Source: Xylona heveae TC161
Taxonomy: Eukaryota > Ascomycota > Xylonomycetes > Xylonales > Xylonaceae
Direction: 5' to 3'
NCBI RefSeq assembly: GCF_001619985.1
Contig: NW_017264195.1
Span: 1,674,001-1,738,000, forward strand
Length of the DNA stretch: 64,000 bases
A program made the position numbers and the translations under genes. A model generated the notes under the pieces. That model was given only the letters and a program-made list of their open reading frames with translations. It had not been told where the DNA came from and did not search any database. The number at the start of each line of letters is the position of its first letter. Position 1 is the stretch's first letter. Shown here piece after piece: positions 57,118 to 64,000 of the stretch.

Positions 57118-58370
57118 TCACTGGCGACGCGAGTCGCGCCACTCATCTCCATTGCTGACACCATTGGTATGGATTCCGTTCGAATGAGCTCCGTTGGTCT
57201 GGGGAGTGACATTTTCGCGGACTTCATCATTGTCGTCGTCATCCACTCCCAGATCCGTGTTCAAGATGCCAGTCCGTTCATGATCGCGTGCGAGATCAGA
57301 AGGAAATTTTGTTGTTTGAGGCCGGTCGAACAGATCATCATCTGCTGTAATGGAGATACCCCGTGCACCCCATTTTGGATGGGTCCTGGTTCGCCCGAGT
57401 CGCTCGTGAGGCGCTTGTTCTTCGTCAAAGACTGTCTCCTCATCGTCGTGGTCACTTGGACGGGTCCCAAAAATGCGTTTGAGAAACCAGCCGCGGCGAA
57501 GATCGTCCGAGTCGACAACTCCGCCACCCCGGAGCTTTACTCGCTGGCGAGTGTAGTAGACCCAGAAAAAGTCAAAGTATAGGAGCGTTTGAATTATTCC
57601 GAAAAAGACATCGATGAAGTCAAAGTGCCTCTCGGGCGGCAGTGCTCGGACAATCCAGTTGAGGAGATAGAAAAACCGGTATGATCCGAGAGTCAGGAGG
57701 TAGTAAGAATCAATCACCGTTGGCACGGTTGTCTGCCGGAGGAGTACCAGCTGCGGTAAAACACACACGGATTCGAGGATGATCGAGAAGGTTCGAAGGA
57801 TCTGGGTTTGTGAGGATGAGTTAGCAAAATCCGTTCAGCAGCAGTCTTTTTCAGAATGGCGAAAATTGGTGACTTTTCACGTTCAAAGGGGTGATCCGTA
57901 AATAGGAAGGACTCACTTTGAGTGGCCTGAAGCTTTGCTTGCCCTCAAAAATAGGTGTGAGAATTGGAGCAAGTATGACAGCCGCAGCAAGCGCATAGCC
58001 TCCTAGTTTCCAAGCCCTCTCTCTTTCCCTGGTTCGTGGAAAGATTCGAAGCATAAGCAGTATGACGTAGAAGGAACTCAGGAGATAGAATATTTTGAGG
58101 ACAAAGTTCCAGTAGGAGAATGCAGGCGGCGTCGTAAACAGATCGAGATATCTCGTTACGAAGACTGCCGCATAGAGAGCCTGGGTAATCAGAGACACGC
58201 CTTTTATCTTCTGTTAGCCTGGGCACACCTTCATTGTTTCAGGGGCCGTAAGACGAGAAAGCTCATTTACCTTCAGCGCTTTTGTTCGAATGTATTGCCC
58301 ATATTAAAATACATTTGGACGTCGCATGGGATACATCGCCCAAAATGCGAAATGCATTCATATGCACCAT
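57118..58370 (-). CDS. ER-lumen-retention (KDEL/HDEL) receptor family membrane protein with long acidic tail
   Basis: Three exons (58370-58271, 58200-57917, 57801-57118) encode 355 residues. The N-terminal 200 residues follow the Erd2 plan: NAFRILGDVSHATSKCILIW, SLITQALYAAVFVTRYLDLF, YWNFVLKIFYLLSSFYVILL, ILRTFSIILESVCVLPQLVL, SYYLLTLGSYRFFYLLNWIV and FIDVFFGIIQTLLYFDFFWV, about seven membrane helices. Erd2 proteins cycle between Golgi and ER and return escaped ER-lumen proteins. Here the last helix is followed by about 135 cytosolic residues rich in Asp/Glu and Asn (DHDDEETVFDEEQ, DLGVDDDDNDEVREN), which a standard receptor of about 210 residues lacks. It may be an Erd2-related paralogue and not the housekeeping receptor. 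Introns are GTAAAT..AAAAG and GTGAGT..CCCAG. Confidence 0.87.
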
Positions 58371-60498
58371 GGTGGCTGTTTCGGCCCTGACGCTCCTAGA
58401 GACGGAGCATCCAAGGAAAGGAAGGGCAGGGTGGAGCTGATTAGCGAGCCAGGATAGCTTTCACTTTTGCAGCTTCAGTCATTTATACTCGTAGTAACCG
58501 TCGCGAAGGGTCCTTTGAGATATTTATCAAACCCTACCCCGTAATGACAGCAAAATATTTTGGATGAAAAGATATGGAGCTGAGGCTGGGGTGCTGGATA
58601 ATGTGAGAAAGGAAGCTATTGGTCTCGGGCCGTTGAAGCTTCCGGACTTTGGCATGGGCAAGCTATCGGCTAGGTGTTATCTAGGCTACTACAGAGTTAT
58701 CTCGGTTCATTAAAGCTGTGTGGGCGGCTTCTAGCTGGGCACGAGGTCTTCCCCGCTCCACCCGCTCCACCCTCATCTAGGAAATGTCAGGTCAGCTAGC
58801 GAACAAGCTTCCTTTGGTGTTGAGCTGCCTGCACACAAGCATTCTTTTACCCCCTCCTCCTCCTGCTCCTCCTTCTACTAAGGCGTACCGTGTCATCTTC
58901 TAACAAAAAGTTGACTACCAGCTAACACAAAAATTCCGGGGAAATGAATAAATAAATATGAAAAAAGAAGAGTAATAATTATAATAATAATTGAGGTGCT
59001 TGATATTAACAAGAAATTGTCAAGATGAAATCACTCTCTAGTAACCTCAACGACGAGAAGAGGAGAAAAACCACAAAACATGAAGAGGGATAAAGAAAGC
59101 CACTCAATAATGCCGCCACAAAGTCCTCTTGTTGAAGTGCGGCTTGAAGTGGCTAAATCAGCTGACGCCAATACTGTGGAGGGATCAGAAGATCAGACCG
59201 TCTTTCACAAGCGTTTTCGAGCCTTTCCCAAGGTGCGTATACATCCCTTCGAACCTTGCTGCTAGGCTGTGAACTTTTTGTCAAAGGCTTCATGGAAGTT
59301 TGTGTATTAGAAGCACAAAAAATGTTGGAACGCCTGGTGCTTTCAAGGAAATCAACCAGGCCCCGAGCCAGTGTGACGAACAGCTACGCCACTTCCGTTG
59401 AGGCCGTAGCAATAACCCTTCTTTTCCAACATGCAAGGGATTAAGGCCGCAGTTCGTTGCATTCAGGGCTGTGGTGGTGGAATGTTGCTATCATCGATAT
59501 ATGCGTACAAGACTTGGGTCGATAGGGCACGCTCCTTGTCCATCAAATCCATATCCCAACTGGGTCCCGGGATTCCCACTAGTTTTGCCTCAGGCATATT
59601 CGGGATGACTTGCTTACTGCCCTAAACTTGAGGGCAGGCTTTGATCCCGACAACCAGGAACGATTGCAAAGCCCTTCAAGGTCAATGACCAGCCTTTGAA
59701 AGCACTTTGCTGGGTAGACACGCGGAAGCACGGGCCAGTGGACCGGGGGGGACCGTGGTCGGGCGGGTAGAGGAGACTGCTGACTGGCTTCTTAACTGAA
59801 ATTAGCAAAAATTAGCAAACATAAAAAGAACGAAATAAGGCATAAGCTGGGGGGATCAGGCCAATGAACGGGGTCAGCGTGGAGATCGCAAAAATAGAAA
59901 AGGTAGCTGGGGTGAGCAAGGGCCGTCAGCAAAGAACGTTACTCGTCAGTCCGCACGGGATCCTCCCACTGATCCTTCTTTAGACATGTTCCTTTTCGCT
60001 TTCCCCTCAGCCCGCTGATTATGCTGGCCGTGCTAAAATCAGAGGCGACATGCAGAATTTGCCTGGTTGCTAATCCAAGAACATCAACGTGCCTCCCGCA
60101 CCCTACGAGGGTCCCTTGGCCCCTCAATCTGTCTGTTGACTTTACTCAATCCAGCACGATGAAACACCCGTCATATCGATGCCATGTTTCGGGATGCATG
60201 GCTAGCTTCAACCCCAGAACATGTCATGGCAGCCTCAACTGAGTATTTAGCGGTCATTTTCCCACCTTTGGGCTCAGAATGTCTCGACACAGAGCAGCCG
60301 CCTTGAAGATCATAAGCTCTGGTTTCATCTTGCCGCGCGCCCATTGATGGAAGACTCCTGAACGGAGAATTCTTGTACGCTTAAGTCTCACCGCACCAAA
60401 AGGTTCTCTTTTCCTTTGGTCTTCACCACAGTGGATCAAAACACAATCGATTTGTATCCTTGTTATATTTCTCTCCACATTGGTCGAGTGCACCTCGT
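58371..60498. promoter_or_regulatory. Long divergent upstream region of the KDEL-receptor-like and Myb-like genes
   Basis: About 2.1 kb without a supported gene. It contains a CCTCCT-rich string near 58850-58875, an (AAT)n-like stretch at 58973-58992 and many short open frames without coding features. Such length suggests a long leader or complex regulation on the Myb-like side. Confidence 0.45.
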
Positions 60499-61821
60499 AT
60501 GGCTTCAACAGACGCCTGCTACGGCTTCGTTTCGGACTTGTTCAATCCAACCCAGAACGTGGGGATCATGTCGGGCTGCTCACAAAGCGATTGGGTCTCA
60601 CCCACTGTGAGTCTCCCTCGCTTAACTCCTTCCGCTTCCCCCTTGCCCCAGAAAACCCCCCCATTAAGCATCTCTCCCGCTATCCAACAAATCCCATCAT
60701 CCTCTTACTATCCTGACATCTCCAATTTCACCTCCCACTTTGAGCCCGGAAAATGCTAGCCCAAGTGAATGCACTTAAACCATACAATTTCTTGAAAATG
60801 AGACTTATGTCTTTGCCCTTCACATAGCTTTCTTTCAACAATTTTACCTACAATTGCTCGTATCCGACCCCGCATTTGGCCCAAGGAAATCTTACTCCTT
60901 CATATCACACCCAACTGCTTCAGACTCCAGGATCATCTCCCTTTCAACCTCTCGCCCAAAATGTACCGCTCAGAAGCAGCCCCAACGCTTTTCAGAGTGA
61001 CGTAGAAAGCATCGGATGGGCTGAAAATCCCTTGCGTATCAAACATGAAGCGATTGAGGACGCTGCTCTTGAGATCTCTCCTACTTTGCCGTCTAGACCT
61101 GAAACCCCATATTTCCCGCATTTTCCAGCGTCCTCCACCCCGAAACAGAATCTTGCTCCCAATCGATGCTGGCCCATTTCTGCTTCACCGGCTTCCCATG
61201 TTCCGACCGCTGTTCAACAGCCCATGGGCCCACCTAAGCGATTTCGCGACATTGAGGAGTCTACAAATCTTGGGCCGAAAAGACAAAGACGAGCCGATTC
61301 AGTCATGGCCAATGTAGAGCTCAATGAGGAAGAAAGGTTACTCCTAAGACTGAAGGACGAGGAATGTCTTCCATGGAAAGACATTGCGATCCGGTTTCAC
61401 ATGGAGCTAGGGAAGGTGTTTCAAGTGCCCGCCCTTCAGATGCGATACAAGAGACTTCGTGAGAAGCTTCGAATCTGGAATGATACCGACGTATGTGCAT
61501 CCGTTCCAAGAATTATTATCTGTACGCATGTGCTCATCTGAATCTAGGTCCAAGCACTCCAACAAGCTCACGACTACTGGGAGAAGTGCAAATTCGACAT
61601 AATCGCCTCAAAGGTGAGCGGTCTTGATACCAGACACTCGAATTGCTACTGACGTGGTAAAGATGCTTGAATTCGGTGCCTCAGAGAAATGGCCAGCAAA
61701 ATCTTGTGCAAGAAAATGGGAAGAATTGCATCCAGAACAGAAAGAAACGCTAGAGAGACCGGGCAACAGTCAGCCAAAATTGCTAGATGTTGCATATGAC
61801 GACTCCGCAGTATCATTCTAA
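60499..61821 (+). CDS. Myb/SANT-like nuclear protein, likely DNA-binding
   Basis: Four exons (60499-60606, 60828-61490, 61548-61613, 61663-61821) encode 331 residues. The N-terminal 190 residues are Ser/Pro/Gln-rich. A basic patch, PPKRFRDIEE and GPKRQRRADS, looks like a bipartite nuclear signal. The C-terminal part holds a helical Myb/SANT-like unit: LNEEERLLLRLKDEECLPWK, DIAIRFHMELGKVFQVPALQ and RYKRLREKLRIW, continued after splicing by ALQQAHDYWEKCKFDII and WPAKSCARKWEELHP, the last with the Trp spacing of a second repeat. Intron 1 (GTGAGT at 60607 to CATAG at 60827) is needed because the first frame otherwise ends without a donor. Introns 2 and 3 are GTATGT..CTAG and GTGAGC..AAAG. Related proteins in ascomycetes are uncharacterised, and the exact role is not known. 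Confidence 0.72.
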
Positions 61822-63225
61822 ATGACCCTTCAACCGCAACTGTCTTCGTTCATCACAACTTTAACACTTTTAGAAGAATTCATGGCTTCGCACAGGGACA
61901 GTGAACATGGCGTTACTGGCATATTGCGGACTGTTTGGGCATATTTTTCGCTTCTAACCCCCTTCGCTCTATTTTTCTTCCTTTTTTCCCCTTATTCTAT
62001 CTTTACTAAGCACATCATTCACCTTTTCACCGTTCCCCCCATCTTTTTTCCTTTTACTTCTTTTTCAATGTCCTCTTGCGTACTTTAGTTTCATGTTTGT
62101 CATTGATCTGTAAAGAGCTTTAGCTCCTGGGGCTCCTGTCTACATATAAATCTGTCCTACGCTTTTGATGACTTTACTGATATCGATGCATTAAACCTTT
62201 TCAGTTGTATTTATTTTCAGTGGAGATGGTTAGGACTGCTTCCAGCAAGGTCCAGTAGATCACTTTCGGCAAAAGCCAACTGGGCGGAGGGGAGCATTTC
62301 TGGGATTTATTCCGCCAATTGGCGTTTTATGGCGGTGTTTCATTTTTTAACCAAAATATTTGGGGTTCTTCATTCGTTGCATAGCAGTTCTTTGCATGGT
62401 ATCTCTATTTTGCAGCATTCTTTGGCGCTTTGTGGCATTTGCATATAGAAAAATGTCTTTCCTCATGAGCTACGGGATGTGCTGGTCTATGACTACTTCT
62501 TGGTAAACCACACTTTACCGAATGTCATTTTCTAATATTGGATCACCTTGTGGCATATGCACTCTTCTTTACGAATCTATTGGCTTCATCTTCTAGGGCT
62601 AGTGCCTGTCATTGCATATCGGGGAAGCTTATTTCCTCCGGCAAAACTCTACTATTGTAGTGCTCATTCGCTCAGTGTAACGGAGGCTTTATACGGAGCT
62701 ACTGCTATTTAATTCCCACTCAGGTAGCGTTTAGTACTGGAAAACTAAGCCGAACGTGCCCCATTGGGTGAACCAGGCATTCCCCGCTTGAAATAATTTA
62801 TTGCTGAGCAAATAAAGTGTGGGGGCCAAATCAATATCGGATCATGCCCCAGACTGAAGCCGGCTTCACGCTAAAGATGTAGACTTTTGGTGCATACCAA
62901 TAATCTTGCCCGGATATTCTTGGGCTGTACGTACTAAGTAATTCGACGAATGGTTAACTCACGTTATGGATTTCCGCATATTCCCTTTCTGAGTCGAACC
63001 GGAATTTTGAGGCGTGGCAATCAGAGCGACAGCAACATATGTAAGATGCCAGAATTAAGGAAAGAAATGGCGCCAATCATATCCCTACTAGGTCGGATCG
63101 CGAGAGGATGTCAACATACGTCCACATGGTGAGAAAGGCTGGGATCGAATGAACAGTCGCGAAAGAGGCAAGACAAATAATTCTTGATGACATAATATAT
63201 TTATGAGAGCCGTTATATCAGAAAA
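61822..63225. other. Intergenic between the Myb-like gene and tRNA-Leu
   Basis: About 1.4 kb without a supported gene. The first 300 bases are extremely T/C-rich (3' UTR). No repeat, pseudogene or second RNA gene was recognised. Confidence 0.5.
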
Positions 63226-63303
63226 GGCAAGATGGCCGAGTGGTTAAGGCGCTGGATCCAGGTTCCAGTGGGAAACCGCGTGGGTTCGAGTCCCACTCTT
63301 GTC
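63226..63303 (+). tRNA. tRNA-Leu (anticodon CAG), intronless, with C at position 33
   Basis: A class II cloverleaf. Acceptor strands GGCAAGA and TCTTGTC pair with one G-T wobble, and the following base, the discriminator, is A (63304), as in leucine tRNAs. The D arm GCCGAGTGGTTAAGGC is typical of Leu/Ser tRNAs. Anticodon stem CTGGA/TCCAG closes loop TCCAGGT, giving anticodon CAG at 63259-63261 and C instead of the near-universal T at position 33. A short variable arm (TGGGAAACCGC) and T arm GTGGG-TTCGAGT-CCCAC follow. A T7 terminator lies at 63311-63317. Confidence 0.93.
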
Positions 63304-63304
63304 A

Positions 63305-63785
63305 ATATTCTTTTTTTGTCTTTTGTCGCAAACGACAACAGATTGCTGTCAGGTATAATTTTTGCTGCGAAAAATTACCTTTTGAATCTGTTTATAATTT
63401 TACAATTTTTATTTCTAGAACATTAGCCCGTCTGTTATTCATCTGAGGAGAACGCATGCACAGAGAAGGTACCGAGGACACAAGTCCAGCGGGGAGAGCC
63501 GAGACCCAGTGCCATCGCCTATCAAAAGTAGTGAGGGTCCCTTGCGTATGTGGGGGTCCATCATGCGACCACGCACCTTGGTTACGAGCATCAACTCCGC
63601 TTGCGCGGTCCTTGAGCGAAAGACAGGCGGATTAACGATGCATATTTTAGCGTATCTCGAATATTAGGAATTTCTTAACACGTCCTTGACCTTCTTTATC
63701 GGATCTTGCTACTCCTAATTTAACGCTTACGAGATATTTATTACTTTGCGGGGTTGCATCTGGGGAAGTGGGTCTGGTACCCGAC
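63305..63785. other. Intergenic, promoter of the truncated right-end gene
   Basis: The tRNA terminator is followed by about 450 bp of mixed sequence with no supported gene. Confidence 0.5.
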
Positions 63786-64000
63786 ATGGTATTCAAGCAA
63801 CCCTCTGCACATCGTGGAAGACGACGTTTGACAGCGCTTCTCGCGGTATCATTCGGGGTCATAGCGAGTTATGCGGAAGGTGGAGAATCGTCGCGTGTTG
63901 TAAACTTCTCCGATGTCGTGCAAGATGTTAAAGAAATCGCACCAGCCGGAGCAGATTCGAGCAGTGAGCTCCAGATGCTGAATCAAGAGCAGGTCTCCAT
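63786..64000 (+). CDS. 5' end of a secreted or membrane protein gene, cut by the window end
   Basis: An ATG at 63786 opens a frame that stays open to the end of the window (71 full codons). The N-terminus is strongly basic (KQPSAHRGRRRLT), then hydrophobic (ALLAVSFGVIASYA), then acidic and Ser-rich (GGESSRVVNFSDVVQDVKEI, PAGADSSSELQMLNQEQVS). This is the layout of a signal peptide or signal anchor followed by a lumenal or extracellular region. The overlapping frame that closes at 63931 lacks such order. The product cannot be named from this fragment. Confidence 0.6.
   Translation, partial: MVFKQPSAHRGRRRLTALLAVSFGVIASYAEGGESSRVVNFSDVVQDVKEIAPAGADSSSELQMLNQEQVS

Noticed and set aside
60607-60759. 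Continuation of the first Myb-like exon to its stop at 60759
   Set aside because: No GT donor exists between the region and the stop, whereas GTGAGT at 60607 joins in frame to the next exon.
63746-63931. 61-codon open frame overlapping the right-end gene
   Set aside because: Begins without good context, has no ordered features, and conflicts with the open frame from 63786 that has a signal-anchor layout.

Overview
The window is chromosomal DNA of a filamentous ascomycete (Pezizomycotina), most likely Eurotiomycetes and possibly Onygenales. The evidence is short introns of about 50-120 bases with GT..CTRAY..AG signals, fungus-specific families (Zn2Cys6 factor, KRE9/KNH1-like GPI protein, HMT1, DUF1772, RTC1) and a small intein in PRP8 at the position used by many Eurotiomycetes and Cryptococcus. 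The order-level assignment is inference. No transposon, retroelement, virus remnant, rRNA or CRISPR was recognised. Apart from one 10-base run of N at 34958-34967 the sequence is continuous.

Layout. 1-650: 3' part of an unidentified coiled-coil gene (-), cut by the window start. 1596-9322: PRP8 (-), the core spliceosome protein, with a 181-residue mini-intein. 9777-10616: RPL34 (+), sharing a 454 bp promoter region with PRP8. 11652-12477: NDUFAF3-type complex I assembly factor (+). 13055-15035: vacuolar alkaline phosphatase PHO8 (+). 15663-17601: NEJ1/XLF end-joining factor (-). 17877-19731: cactin (+), only 275 bp from NEJ1. 21291-22922: forkhead transcription factor (+). 22923-25065: AT-rich and gene-poor. 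25066-25136: tRNA-Ala(AGC). 26818-30691: RTC1/WDR24 (-), a SEA/GATOR2 subunit with a long poly-His run. 31891-34905: HMT1-type vacuolar ABC transporter (+). 36483-37114: small DUF1772 membrane protein (+). 37387-39184: 6-phosphogluconate dehydrogenase paralogue (-). 40236-43808: KAP120/importin-11 (+). 44221-44849: small repeat protein built partly from micro-exons (-). 46265-49018: large coiled-coil, single-span protein of unknown function (+). 49722-50610: TenA-like protein (+). 52231-52944: GPI-anchored wall protein (+). 53768-56356: Zn2Cys6 transcription factor (+). 57118-58370: KDEL-receptor-like membrane protein (-). 60499-61821: Myb/SANT-like nuclear protein (+). 63226-63303: tRNA-Leu(CAG). 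63786-end: start of a secreted or membrane protein cut by the window end.

This is an ordinary euchromatic housekeeping neighbourhood, not a cluster. Two themes recur. RNA processing and gene expression are represented by PRP8, cactin, RPL34 and the tRNAs; vacuole, ER and cell-surface functions by PHO8, HMT1, RTC1, the KDEL-receptor-like protein and the GPI protein. The most notable points are the PRP8 mini-intein, the repeated glycine motif and Ku-binding-like tail of the XLF protein, the micro-exon gene at 44.2-44.8 kb, tandem TAGCAG splice acceptors in KAP120, alternative acceptors inside the forkhead domain, and a C33-bearing tRNA with anticodon CAG. Intron positions were read by eye from splice signals and reading-frame continuity and have not been tested against transcripts.
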